From Ruminococcaceae bacterium KH2T8 (lineage in GTDB: Bacteria; Bacillota; Clostridia; Saccharofermentanales; Saccharofermentanaceae), in NCBI GenBank assembly GCA_900111435.1, contig FOIY01000001.1:868001-932000 (forward strand): a DNA stretch of 64,000 bases, given 5' to 3'. Below the pieces are notes generated by a model. That model was not told where the DNA came from. It did not search any database and was given only the letters and a program-made list of their open reading frames with translations. Shown piece after piece: positions 9,389 through 17,783 of this stretch (position 1 is its first letter; each line of letters starts with the position of its first letter). The position numbers were made by a program, and so were the translations under genes.

Positions 9389-9798
9389 ACGATCTCCTTA
9401 TATCTCTGATAAGCCATCATGAGGAGCGACTTATCCTGACTGTAAGTAATTGTCTCGAGAGCTTCTTCTATCGTAAAGAACCTGGCATCGACAAAGCCTT
9501 CCGACAGGGATGCATTTACTTCATCCTTCTCTGCCTTCATGACAAACCAGGAAACATTATTATGGACGGGTTTACGTCTCGTAACGGAAAAGAATTCGTA
9601 TTTCGTCTTGCCGCAGGGAGCTATGATCGAAGCGTCTACTCCGGCCTCGGCCTTGATCCTCTTTACGGCGATCTCCGTCATCTTCTGACCCGGACGGACC
9701 ACGCCCTTGGGGAATGACCATTCGTGCTTATCGTTAAGGATCATCAGTACTCTATCTCCGCAGAAGACTATGCCGCCTGCGCAATCTCTAACTATCAT
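9385..9798 (-). CDS. Nudix-fold protein with a degenerate Nudix box
   Basis: 137 residues from ATG 9798. The fold is typical: an initial strand with an AGGIVF segment, then WSFPKGVVRPGQ, then a helix. The Nudix box (32-54) should read G-x5-E-x7-REUxEExGU. Here the first Glu is Gln38, the Arg-Glu pair is Lys-Arg, and the Glu-Glu pair is Ala-Glu (KRIKAEAG). Pyrophosphohydrolase activity is therefore doubtful, and a binding or regulatory role is possible. GTG 9855 gives a longer reading, but it lacks a ribosome site and lies upstream of a clear -10 box (9846-9851), so ATG 9798 is preferred. Confidence 0.75.
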   Translation of the reverse strand: MIVRDCAGGIVFCGDRVLMILNDKHEWSFPKGVVRPGQKMTEIAVKRIKAEAGVDASIIAPCGKTKYEFFSVTRRKPVHNNVSWFVMKAEKDEVNASLSEGFVDARFFTIEEALETITYSQDKSLLMMAYQRYKEIV

Positions 9799-9845
9799 AT
9801 GATTCTCTCTTTCACCGATATGGAAGATGTGATTCTTTTCGTTTA

Positions 9846-9875
9846 ATTTTATCACACTGAAACGATTATGTTCAA
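9846..9875 (-). promoter_or_regulatory. Promoter of the Nudix-like/yigZ unit
   Basis: Minus strand: TTGAAC (9870-9875), 18-base spacer, then TAAAAT (9846-9851) with an extended TGa. The start ATG 9798 follows at normal leader distance. Confidence 0.6.
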
Positions 9876-9906
9876 TTTAACGCTTTCGCTTTAATAAACA
9901 ACCTTA

Positions 9907-9912
9907 TATAAT
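9907..9912 (+). promoter_or_regulatory. -10 box of the DUF4015 gene, 6 bases before the start codon
   Basis: Perfect TATAAT ending 6 bases before ATG 9919, with no ribosome binding site between. Transcription should start at or next to the A of the start codon, a leaderless arrangement. Confidence 0.5.
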
Positions 9913-9918
9913 GCTTTT

Positions 9919-11292
9919 ATGATAAATGACAATAAGAGATACGATCTTGACGAATATAACAGGAATCTCAAGAAAGGGACCGAGAAGAGCAAGAATCAGC
10001 TTCTCATGCTGAGGCGCACCTTTGTAATACTGTTCTCTACTTCCCTGTTCCTGGGACTTATCCTTATAGGCGGCATCCTCGGCAAAGCTGCCAGGGGCGA
10101 CGGAAAGACTCCGATTTTCGAACTTCGAAATACGGATCCCACACCGCCTTCGACCACGATCGGCACGATCGCGTCGCCCACTCCGACAGTTCCGTTCGTG
10201 ATCACGGAGCAGCTCCCTGCTGATCCTCTTTCGGATGCATACTGGGGCGAGCTCGTTCCCGCGGAAAACCCTGTCCCCTATGAGCATTTCGATGTTCACG
10301 GACTTTATCTCAACAAGGTAGTAAACCTTGAGCAGTGCATCGACCTCGCCAATAATTCCGAGATAAATGCTTTCGTTATCGACCTTAAGGAGGCTGAGGG
10401 CGTCTACTACAACACCTCGAACGAGACGGCGGCTCAGATCGGATATCTTTATAACTACTATAACCTCGAAGAAGTATGTCAGACATGCCACGACAACGAT
10501 ATTTACGTCATCGGAAGGATCGTTTGCTTCAAGGATCCCAGGCTTGCATCGACATACCCTGACAGAGCAATCTGTGACAGTACGGGCAATCCGCTCTTCT
10601 TCTCGACGGAGGGCAGCGAGGCTTTCGCAAATCCCTACGATCAGAGAAACTGGGATTACCTTATCGAACTTGCCGAAGAAGCTATCTCCATGGGAGTCGA
10701 TGAGATCCAGTTCGACTATGTAAGATTTCCCACCGGAAGTACCACTACGGGTAACGCGCCTTACTTCGGTCCCGATGATCAGGTCCCTTCAAAGTCCGCC
10801 GCGATCAACAGATTCCTGCAGACGGCAAGGATACGCATCCAGGATACGCTCGGAATCCCCGTTACGGCAGATATCTTCGGTATTGCCGTAACGAGTTCAC
10901 TCGACGGTGACCTTCTCGGTCAGGATTGGGCAACGGTAGGATTTACGGGAATCGATGCTCTCTGTCCAATGATCTACCCTTCCCACTACGCGCTCGGAAC
11001 GCAGATGAACGGTATGACATTTGATGCTCCCGACCTTTATCCTTACGACATCATGCTGAATGCCCTGTTGATAGGAAGCCAGTACCATGACCAGCCCGGC
11101 TACAGTACGGTCAGACCTTATCTTCAGGCTTTCACGGCATCGTACATCGGCGAAGGCAACTACATGGAATATGATTACGAAGCGATCAATGACCAGATAA
11201 GAGCTCTGCAGGACGCCGGACTCGATGAATGGATATTATGGAATGCCGCGGTCGAATACCCCGAAGGAAATTATGGGGGCAACAACGGCTGA
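9919..11292 (+). CDS. DUF4015 putative glycoside hydrolase-like protein, membrane-anchored
   Basis: 457 residues: a polar start, one membrane helix (about 36-57), a Thr/Pro-rich linker, and a large outer domain. The outer domain begins FDVHGLYLNKVVNLEQ and contains NAFVIDLKEAEG, EIQFDYVRFPTG and ALCPMIYPSHYA, the conserved blocks of the DUF4015 (GHL) TIM-barrel family. These proteins are thought to act on extracellular glycans, but the substrate is unknown. The conserved Asp/Glu in DLKEAEG and QFDYVRF are plausible active-site residues. The start codon has no ribosome site and lies 6 bases after a TATAAT. serS follows 44 bases later. Confidence 0.85.
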   Translation: MINDNKRYDLDEYNRNLKKGTEKSKNQLLMLRRTFVILFSTSLFLGLILIGGILGKAARGDGKTPIFELRNTDPTPPSTTIGTIASPTPTVPFVITEQLPADPLSDAYWGELVPAENPVPYEHFDVHGLYLNKVVNLEQCIDLANNSEINAFVIDLKEAEGVYYNTSNETAAQIGYLYNYYNLEEVCQTCHDNDIYVIGRIVCFKDPRLASTYPDRAICDSTGNPLFFSTEGSEAFANPYDQRNWDYLIELAEEAISMGVDEIQFDYVRFPTGSTTTGNAPYFGPDDQVPSKSAAINRFLQTARIRIQDTLGIPVTADIFGIAVTSSLDGDLLGQDWATVGFTGIDALCPMIYPSHYALGTQMNGMTFDAPDLYPYDIMLNALLIGSQYHDQPGYSTVRPYLQAFTASYIGEGNYMEYDYEAINDQIRALQDAGLDEWILWNAAVEYPEGNYGGNNG

Positions 11293-11336
11293 TTGGTGAT
11301 ACAATATGAAAGTTAATCTATACGGAGGAATACAAA

Positions 11337-12629
11337 ATGATCGACATTAAGTTTTTGAGAACAGATCCCGATGCGGTCAAGGAGAATATAAAGAAGAAGT
11401 TTCAGGATGAGAAGCTTCCCCTTGTAGATGAAGTGATCGAGCTCGACAAGGAGTTCAGAGAGAGCAAGACTAGAGCCGAGTACTTGAGATCCCAGCGCAA
11501 TAAGATCAGTAAGCAGATCGGCGCACTCATGTCTCAGGGCAAGAAGGAAGAGGCCGAAGCTACAAAGAAGCAGGTCACTGATATGGCTGAGGAGCTTGAA
11601 GCTCTTACAGTTAAGGAGAATGAGCTCTCCGAGAAGATCGACAAGATCATGCGCGTTATCCCCAACATCATCGATCCTTCAGTACCTATCGGTAAGGATG
11701 ATTCCGAGAATGTCGAGATCGAGAAGTTCGGTGAGCCTTTTGTTCCCGATTTCGAGATCCCTTATCATGTAGATATCATGGAGAACCTCAACGGTATCGA
11801 ACTCGATCCCGCAAGAGATACGAGCGGTAACGGTTTCTACTATTTAAGAGGCGATATCGCAAGACTTCACTCCGCTATCCTCTCTTATGCAAGAGATTTC
11901 ATGATCGACAGAGGATTTACATATTACATTCCTCCTTTCATGATCAGATCCAGCGTTGTTACGGGCGTTATGAGCTTTGCCGAGATGGAGAACATGATGT
12001 ATAAGATCGAGGGCGAGGATCTCTACCTCATCGGTACATCCGAGCATTCCATGATCGGTAAGTTCATCAATACTCTCACGGACGAGGATCAGCTTCCTCA
12101 GACACTTACGAGCTATTCTCCCTGCTTCCGTAAGGAAGTCGGTGCTCACGGCATCGAGGAGAGAGGCGTATATCGTATCCACCAGTTTGAGAAGCAGGAG
12201 ATGATCGTCGTATGTAAGCCCGAAGAGAGCAAGGAGTGGTATGACAGACTCTGGCAGAATTCCGTAGACTTCTTCAGGAGCCTTGATATCCCCGTAAGAA
12301 CACTCGAGTGCTGCTCCGGTGACCTTGCGGATCTTAAGGTCAAGTCCTGCGACGTAGAGGCATGGTCTCCCCGTCAGAAGAAGTATTTCGAAGTAGGTTC
12401 CTGCTCTAACCTCGGTGATGCTCAGGCGAGAAGACTCGGCATCAGGATCAGAGGCGAGAACGGTAACTACCTTGCTCATACATTGAACAACACGGTAGTT
12501 GCTCCTCCGAGAATGCTTATAGCATTCCTCGAGAATAACCTGAACGAAGACGGAACGATCAGGATCCCCCTTCCCCTTCGTATGTACATGGGCGGCAAGA
12601 GCATTATCGAAGTTCCCGAGAAGAAGTAA
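11337..12629 (+). CDS. serS: Seryl-tRNA synthetase
   Basis: 430 residues, normal size. The N-terminal long antiparallel coiled coil (about 27-105) binds tRNA-Ser. The class II catalytic domain follows, with TSEHSMIG for serine binding, motif 2 in FRKEVGAHG and EERGVYRIHQFEK, and a motif 3 region NNTVVAPPRMLIAFLEN. It charges tRNA-Ser, and tRNA-Sec if present, in the cytoplasm. The ribosome site GGAGGA lies 8 bases before the start. No T-box leader is visible in the short gap after the DUF4015 gene. A strong terminator follows at 12661. Confidence 0.98.
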   Translation: MIDIKFLRTDPDAVKENIKKKFQDEKLPLVDEVIELDKEFRESKTRAEYLRSQRNKISKQIGALMSQGKKEEAEATKKQVTDMAEELEALTVKENELSEKIDKIMRVIPNIIDPSVPIGKDDSENVEIEKFGEPFVPDFEIPYHVDIMENLNGIELDPARDTSGNGFYYLRGDIARLHSAILSYARDFMIDRGFTYYIPPFMIRSSVVTGVMSFAEMENMMYKIEGEDLYLIGTSEHSMIGKFINTLTDEDQLPQTLTSYSPCFRKEVGAHGIEERGVYRIHQFEKQEMIVVCKPEESKEWYDRLWQNSVDFFRSLDIPVRTLECCSGDLADLKVKSCDVEAWSPRQKKYFEVGSCSNLGDAQARRLGIRIRGENGNYLAHTLNNTVVAPPRMLIAFLENNLNEDGTIRIPLPLRMYMGGKSIIEVPEKK

Positions 12630-12660
12630 TCTCAGCCGAATATCTCAGCAAAAATACAAA

Positions 12661-12690
12661 GCAGGATGCATTCAAGCATCCTGCTTTTTT
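12661..12690 (+). terminator. Rho-independent terminator of serS
   Basis: Stem GCAGGATGC (12661-12669) with GCATCCTGC (12676-12684), a 6-base loop and a T6 run. The stop codon of the convergent acyltransferase gene (12672-12674) lies in its loop. Confidence 0.93.
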
Positions 12691-13715
12691 ATCGAATTTT
12701 CTCTTAACAGGCGTTTTAGACCGTTGCGTATCCTGTTATTGTAATCAGTTTTCTTCTTAACAAACTCGACAAACAAAGATAACGATAGACTATATGCAAA
12801 GCAAAGGAAAAAAGAACCTATCTCATTATAAATACCCAGGAGACGAACAAAGATATTATAAAAGACAATGTGAGTAAAAAACATGTTACCTGAATGTTTG
12901 CCAAGCTTTTGTAGTAGCATCTGTATCTTACCTTCGCCTCTTAAAAGAAAGACCATTATTACGATGATGATTCCCATTAGTGTAGAAACCGGACCATAAC
13001 TAAGATACCACTCTTTTTCAAAATCATGGCACAGCAGAAAATATCTGACCACAAGCAGATTCAAAATCAGTAAAAGACCAGAGATCAAGACTAAGATTTC
13101 TTTTTGGTGTTTGAATCTCGCAAGTTTCTCAAAAATAGAATTCTGTGCAAACAAAATTCCGACCACGATCATCAGTAGATAATAGTTAAACTGTCCGCCA
13201 TATTGAAAAGACATTTTATATGGACAGAGCATGGTTATCAGTATGATGATCGGTAAGCTAAACCAGGTCGTTTTCTTAACAAGGAAATATAAAAGCGGGA
13301 AAACCACTATCACTATAAGTAGGAAATTTACATACCACTCAGCTACTATCAACGGTTTTCCGAAGAGATTACTCACGGCAAGCATATCGATAGGAATATT
13401 AATCGGCGATGAAAGGAAATAGGGCAAAGCGCTAGGTTTGAACAATATGATCACAATGAAGTTATAAAGATAGAAAAACCACATTTCCGAATAAAGAAGG
13501 ATTATTCGCTTAACTATGAATCTTAAAGGCTTGGTTTCATATCCGGCCTTCATTTGCAAGGTATAACCATACGAGGTAATGAATAGAAATATCCAAACAC
13601 AAACCATTGCACCCTCTTTTATGATATCACTATAAGCCGGATAAAACGGATTATGGTGATATAGCAGAAAAATTATGGCTAAGCCTTTTAGAAAATATGT
13701 ATCATCCTTGCTCAT
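12672..13715 (-). CDS. Acyltransferase family 3 membrane protein
   Basis: 347 residues with about ten membrane segments; the N-terminus MSKDDTYFLKGLAIIFLLYHHNPF holds the family's early basic-residue/His pattern. Such proteins O-acetylate cell-surface sugars or lipids, moving acyl groups across the membrane. The gene is clearly AT-richer than its neighbours (one counted row is 33% G+C), which suggests acquisition. ATG 13715 has no ribosome site, and an extended -10 TGaTATACT ends 6 bases before it. The last residues KKQDA and the stop are encoded by the serS terminator hairpin, read backwards. Confidence 0.82.
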   Translation of the reverse strand: MSKDDTYFLKGLAIIFLLYHHNPFYPAYSDIIKEGAMVCVWIFLFITSYGYTLQMKAGYETKPLRFIVKRIILLYSEMWFFYLYNFIVIILFKPSALPYFLSSPINIPIDMLAVSNLFGKPLIVAEWYVNFLLIVIVVFPLLYFLVKKTTWFSLPIIILITMLCPYKMSFQYGGQFNYYLLMIVVGILFAQNSIFEKLARFKHQKEILVLISGLLLILNLLVVRYFLLCHDFEKEWYLSYGPVSTLMGIIIVIMVFLLRGEGKIQMLLQKLGKHSGNMFFTHIVFYNIFVRLLGIYNEIGSFFLCFAYSLSLSLFVEFVKKKTDYNNRIRNGLKRLLRENSIKKQDA

Positions 13716-13721
13716 ATAGAA

Positions 13722-13730
13722 AGTATATCA
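13722..13730 (-). promoter_or_regulatory. Extended -10 box for the acyltransferase gene, 6 bases before ATG
   Basis: Minus strand TGaTATACT followed by TTCTAT and ATG 13715. No Shine-Dalgarno, so the transcript is probably leaderless. Confidence 0.5.
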
Positions 13731-13767
13731 TTGCCCTATTTCTTTCGAAAACAAAAACACTAACAAA

Positions 13768-13795
13768 TAAAAACCCGACCCTTTGCAGGATCGGG
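13768..13795 (-). terminator. Rho-independent terminator of rpmB
   Basis: On the minus strand CCCGATCC pairs with GGGTCGGG (13788-13795 with 13774-13781), followed by a T-run read from 13773 downward. Confidence 0.88.
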
Positions 13796-13824
13796 ATTAA
13801 TAAGCAATCAATATTGCGTTGCTC

Positions 13825-14022
13825 TTATGCTCTCTTAACGAGGCCGGAGCGCAGACATCTTGTGCAAACATGCATTGTCTTAGGGGTGCCGTCAACGATT
13901 ACCTTAACGCTATGAACGTTAGGCTTCTGAGTTGTCAGAGCACGACGTGAAATCTGCGAACGCGTAATGCTTATCTTTCTGCCAAAAAATGTATCCTTCT
14001 GACAAATTTCACACTTAGCCAT
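13825..14022 (-). CDS. rpmB: 50S ribosomal protein L28
   Basis: 65 residues beginning MAKCEICQK. Cysteines at the N-terminus (CEIC) and C-terminus (VCTRC) form the zinc-binding four-Cys set of the C+ form of L28. The conserved core has SQISRRALTTQKPNVHSV. The start is ATG 14022, with AGGAGG 8-9 bases upstream; three extra upstream codons in frame would run into that site. It is a single-gene unit with its own promoter and terminator. Confidence 0.97.
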   Translation of the reverse strand: MAKCEICQKDTFFGRKISITRSQISRRALTTQKPNVHSVKVIVDGTPKTMHVCTRCLRSGLVKRA

Positions 14023-14060
14023 GGGAAACACCTCCTATCAATCTTTAAAACGCAAGTGAA

Positions 14061-14089
14061 ATGATACCACAAGTTCTCCGATCATGCAA
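14061..14089 (-). promoter_or_regulatory. Probable rpmB promoter
   Basis: Minus strand TTGCAT (14084-14089), 17-base spacer, TATCAT (14061-14066). The -35 is weak. Confidence 0.45.
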
Positions 14090-14094
14090 CAGTT

Positions 14095-15330
14095 TTATTG
14101 CGAAAAAACTCGTCTTACCGTAACTATCTTATCGCACAGACTGCTTTCGGGTCCGAAATCGACAAGTCGCATGGTCGTACCGCTGGACGATACCATCAAA
14201 AGAGTGCCTGTTCCCGTGCATACGGCCATCTCATACTCCTCCGAGCCGTCAGTCCCGACGACCTCGAAGAATACGAGATCACCCGGGATTATATCATCCG
14301 TTATGAGCTCGCCTGTTACCACGTCATATTCGAGAGTGACCTCAGTGCCCATCTGCATCTGTCCTTCGAGTGTTCTGGGCATGCTGATGCCGTTTACGCA
14401 CGAACAGACATAAGTCATTCCGCTGACGGACATACCGTTCATGGTAATGCCGTTCTCTTTATATACGCTGTTGACGAAGCTTAGAGCCGAGCTCACGAAA
14501 TATCTGCAGGATACCTCTTCTATCTCTGCTCGGGGCGATATCTCGATAACACCGGATGAACCGATCCATCCCGTGCCTCCGCCGGGGAGCGATACCTGAT
14601 ATACACCGTCTCTTTTTACGTCGGCATAGAGTACCGTATTCATCATGACCTGAGTGATGAGCGTTCCCTGACTCGCATGCGTCATGACGTTCTTAGAGGT
14701 CTCGGATACGATAAGCTTATACTCATGAAGGTCAGGCTCGACGGAATCGGTGCCGCTGAGAAGATCCGAACTCTTAACATATCCTTCTATACCGTCAACA
14801 GTCTTGATCAGCGTATAACCGTCACCCATATTATCCGCGAGGATCTTAACGGGTTCATTATAGAGGACCTGTGTAACGCGCTCAGAGGACGGAGAAGGTT
14901 CAGACATTACATCACTGACGCTCTTCCTTACGACGCGGTACGTATCATCGTAGATAAGGTTTACGGGCTTTTCTACGAACAGTTCGATGTTGGATCCCTT
15001 AAAGAAGCCGGGGAGCACTGCAGGAAGGATATAGAACACCGATGCGACTACCAGGATGACCACTACGGCAGCGATTGCCGCGCCTGCAAGAAGATTCTTC
15101 CTTCGGGTCTTAACTGACGCCTCCCTGTCACCGAGACCCCATGTGTCATACATATCTTCGGCTTTACCGTAATCACCGTAGGAAACATCTACTTCATTAA
15201 GGAAGGATGTAGCATCTTCGGGATGCCTTATTCCCTTCTCCTTCTGCTCATAGATCGGTTCGTTCTTCTTTCGGCCGAAAAGACCGCCTGATGATCTGCC
15301 GGATCCTTTGTTATCACTTGTCTTCTTCAT
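14095..15330 (-). CDS. SH3-domain membrane protein with an inactive NlpC/P60-like domain
   Basis: 411 residues. It has a charged cytoplasmic part, one membrane helix (about 85-110), two bacterial SH3-like domains (about 130-200 and 205-270; VTQVLYNEPVKILAD is typical), and a C-terminal NlpC/P60-like domain. The fold motifs GISMPRTLEGQ and IPGDLVFF are present. In the alignment to the family, the catalytic Cys is Val302 (GMSVSG for GFDCSG), the first His is Glu367 and the second His is Val380. It probably binds peptidoglycan without cutting it. The gene overlaps acpS by 17 bases and closes the vanW-dnaD-dnaI-acpS operon. Confidence 0.78.
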   Translation of the reverse strand: MKKTSDNKGSGRSSGGLFGRKKNEPIYEQKEKGIRHPEDATSFLNEVDVSYGDYGKAEDMYDTWGLGDREASVKTRRKNLLAGAAIAAVVVILVVASVFYILPAVLPGFFKGSNIELFVEKPVNLIYDDTYRVVRKSVSDVMSEPSPSSERVTQVLYNEPVKILADNMGDGYTLIKTVDGIEGYVKSSDLLSGTDSVEPDLHEYKLIVSETSKNVMTHASQGTLITQVMMNTVLYADVKRDGVYQVSLPGGGTGWIGSSGVIEISPRAEIEEVSCRYFVSSALSFVNSVYKENGITMNGMSVSGMTYVCSCVNGISMPRTLEGQMQMGTEVTLEYDVVTGELITDDIIPGDLVFFEVVGTDGSEEYEMAVCTGTGTLLMVSSSGTTMRLVDFGPESSLCDKIVTVRRVFSQ

Positions 15331-15721
15331 CTGTTAAGATGCTGCATACAGCCGCAGCATAATCTCCTTCATGTGTGAGGCTTATAGAGATGCTCATCAT
15401 CCCGAGCGCAGTTGCTCTTTCGAGTGCCTTGCCGTGCAAGCGCATTCCGGGAGCGCCGAGCTCATCTACCGTAACCTCAAAATCAGTGAATCCTATACCG
15501 TCCGTCATAAGGCCCGTACCGATCGCTTTGGCAGCGGCTTCCTTAGCTGCAAACCTGGAAGCAAATCGCTCTGCCGCACGCTTATCGCTGCCTGTTTCTT
15601 CAAATACATTTCGCTGTTCATCGGGAGTCAGGACTCTGTCGATAAACGACTTCTTGTCTTTAGCGATGATATTTTCGAGTCGGTCGATCCTGACCATATC
15701 TATTCCGCTTCGTATCTTCAT
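15314..15721 (-). CDS. acpS: Holo-[acyl-carrier-protein] synthase
   Basis: 135 residues, normal for the small AcpS type. GIDMVRIDRLE near the start gives the Mg-binding Asp, and RFASRFAAKEAAAKAIGTG holds the Glu/Lys of the second motif. It transfers phosphopantetheine from CoA to acyl carrier protein, enabling fatty acid synthesis. It lies 6 bases downstream of the dnaI-like gene, with AGGATC in that gene's end as ribosome site, and overlaps the following SH3 protein gene. Confidence 0.95.
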   Translation of the reverse strand: MKIRSGIDMVRIDRLENIIAKDKKSFIDRVLTPDEQRNVFEETGSDKRAAERFASRFAAKEAAAKAIGTGLMTDGIGFTDFEVTVDELGAPGMRLHGKALERATALGMMSISISLTHEGDYAAAVCSILTDEEDK

Positions 15722-15727
15722 AGATGA

Positions 15728-16606
15728 TCAGATCCTGACTGCGTTTATGAGCTTTCCCGAGATCCTGGCATCGGAATCTGCGATCACCATCTCTGCGGGA
15801 GCAGAAGATACTACAAGAGTAGGAAGAGATCTGGCACTTCTAGCCTCAAGGATACTGTTGAGCGCCGAAGCGATCCTTCTGTTCAAAGTGCTCTCGGCAG
15901 AATAATCGTCAATAACGACAAAGTCACAACCCTTTATCTCCGAGACCTTTCGCTCACTCATATCTTCAAGATCCTCTGCCCTGAGATAAACGGCATTTCT
16001 TGCTTCGATGATCGCATACTTTACGAGGATGATTGAAATGAATGTCTTACCCGTCCTCGGGCTGTCGCAATACAATGCTACGGAAGAGCCTTCGCGCTTT
16101 TCATCTTCGAACAGAGCCTTGATCGCCTCAAACTTCTTCCTGCGCTCTTTCTTGTTCTTGAAATGATCGAGATCGAAAGACTTAAGAGTATATGTAGCAT
16201 AGTCAGCCATTCCTGCCTCTTCATATGCTTCCTTGAGCATATCGGACATACAGTCGGGACACACGATGCGGCTACCTGTGCGGGTCTTGGAATATCCTGT
16301 ATCCTTACAGGTCTTGCAGACGACCTTCTCCTCATCAAACTCGGGGTCTATGCCGTGGGATGAGATATATTTCTCTCGAAGCGAGATGAGTTCATTCTCC
16401 CTGACGATCATTGCGGGAATAGGCTTGTCATCATGATCGATAGCTGCGAGCATCTTTTCCTTTCGAAGTTCCAGGAGCTTGTTATCGATATTCTCAAGCT
16501 GAGGATGAGCTCTGTAGACGGCAATGGTCCTGTCCTCTGACGCAAGGCGTTTCCTGATGCTTGTATCAGATATCTTCTCGGCTATGAGCTCATTTACCGT
16601 CTTCAT
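15728..16606 (-). CDS. DnaI/DnaC-like helicase loader ATPase
   Basis: 292 residues. The N-terminal helical region is followed by a four-Cys zinc motif (Cys97, Cys100, Cys116, Cys119: CKTC and CPDC), as in B. subtilis DnaI and clostridial DnaC-like loaders. An AAA+ domain follows, with Walker A-like DSPRTGKTF (181-189) and Walker B VVIDDYS (230-236). It should load the replicative helicase on DNA. The first Gly of Walker A is replaced by Asp181, but the GKT core is intact. The start overlaps the dnaD-like stop by ATGA, so both loader genes are coupled. Confidence 0.85.
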   Translation of the reverse strand: MKTVNELIAEKISDTSIRKRLASEDRTIAVYRAHPQLENIDNKLLELRKEKMLAAIDHDDKPIPAMIVRENELISLREKYISSHGIDPEFDEEKVVCKTCKDTGYSKTRTGSRIVCPDCMSDMLKEAYEEAGMADYATYTLKSFDLDHFKNKKERRKKFEAIKALFEDEKREGSSVALYCDSPRTGKTFISIILVKYAIIEARNAVYLRAEDLEDMSERKVSEIKGCDFVVIDDYSAESTLNRRIASALNSILEARSARSLPTLVVSSAPAEMVIADSDARISGKLINAVRI

Positions 16607-17763
16607 TTACACCTCCCGAAAAGACCCAGGATCTCATCATTCTCAGGGCTGTCCGTTTCATCTGCCTCTTCCTCGACCGGAACCGGCTTGGGGCTCTTCG
16701 CCGGCTTCTCAGTTGCTTTTTCTTCTTTACTATCTATATTAGTAGCCTTTTTGTCGGCTTTCTCGGTTTCTTTGGATGAATCTTTATCCTTTGCCGGCTC
16801 TTCAGGCTTATTATCGTTAGCGCCTACAAGTTCTCCCCAGGTCTTATTGGCGTTGTTTCTGGCCTTTGATCTGGTCGCTTTGCGCTTATTCTCCTTCTTT
16901 CGCTCATTTTCATAAGCCATAGCCTTGTCGATATCGTCGATCCCTGCTGCATACCATTCGGTGAGCTTATCATCGACATGCTTGAGGTTAACGGAACTCC
17001 TGAAATCGGCGTTGACCCTGAAAGCATATTCCGCAAGTTCAAGGGAGACATCATACTGATCGATCCACTTCTCGATCTTCTCGATATCGGGACCGTTGAT
17101 CCTTTTTCTGGCGAGTCGTCCCATGAGCGCGATCAGCTTATCGCGCTTGCTCTTACGGTCATAATATGCCGCGAGCTTATCGGGAGTCGTATAGCCCATC
17201 TTCGACCAGGACTGTGCAAGGTCATACATGGAGTTGAGCTTAAGGTGCATCTTCCGGTCGCGGCCTTCTTCGAAGAGGCTGTAGACGACCGTAGGATCAA
17301 AACCGTATTCATAGAGACATTTATCGACCAGGCGATAGAACATATAGGACATCTTGCCTGTATAGAATGTCTTGTTGATACTTCCGGCAAGTACATTCCT
17401 GCTCTCTTCGTCTGCACAGAGCTTGAGTGACGGATCCGCACTGTCCCTCGCTACGACTGCCTTAACATAGGAATCGACCTCATTCTTCTTGAGATCGGCC
17501 ATGCTGAACGTCTCATTATCCTTTGTGATCAGAAGGTCATGTGCGATCAGTTCAGCCGCATACTCCTCCGAATCCGACTCGGATAATAAGGTATAGCTCT
17601 TAATATTCTCTTTGGTAAACTCTCTGTCTCCGAAAGACATAAGTAACCAAAGATACAGACATAATGCATCTTTGGTCAACTCTTGTGCGTATTGCGTAAT
17701 GAAGATATCCGGAACAAGGGTATCCGATATCAGTAATTCGGTCCTGCCCTTAGGGTCGCTCAT
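16603..17763 (-). CDS. DnaD-like replication initiation protein
   Basis: 386 residues. An N-terminal winged-helix part is followed by a DnaB_2/DnaD-C domain (about 190-285), with a helix pair near INGPDIEKIEKWIDQYDVS and the YxxxI-like ending in VDDKLTEWYAAGID. The C-terminal 90 residues are a charged Lys/Glu-rich tail. Proteins of this family help open the origin and recruit the DnaI-type loader encoded directly after it (ATGA overlap). CGGAG precedes the start. The gene follows vanW by 20 bases. Confidence 0.82.
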   Translation of the reverse strand: MSDPKGRTELLISDTLVPDIFITQYAQELTKDALCLYLWLLMSFGDREFTKENIKSYTLLSESDSEEYAAELIAHDLLITKDNETFSMADLKKNEVDSYVKAVVARDSADPSLKLCADEESRNVLAGSINKTFYTGKMSYMFYRLVDKCLYEYGFDPTVVYSLFEEGRDRKMHLKLNSMYDLAQSWSKMGYTTPDKLAAYYDRKSKRDKLIALMGRLARKRINGPDIEKIEKWIDQYDVSLELAEYAFRVNADFRSSVNLKHVDDKLTEWYAAGIDDIDKAMAYENERKKENKRKATRSKARNNANKTWGELVGANDNKPEEPAKDKDSSKETEKADKKATNIDSKEEKATEKPAKSPKPVPVEEEADETDSPENDEILGLFGRCK

Positions 17764-17783
17764 ATATTGTCTCCGTAAAGAAC

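Noticed and set aside
11293-11336. T-box or other riboswitch before serS
   Set aside because: The gap is only 44 bases and holds just a ribosome site.
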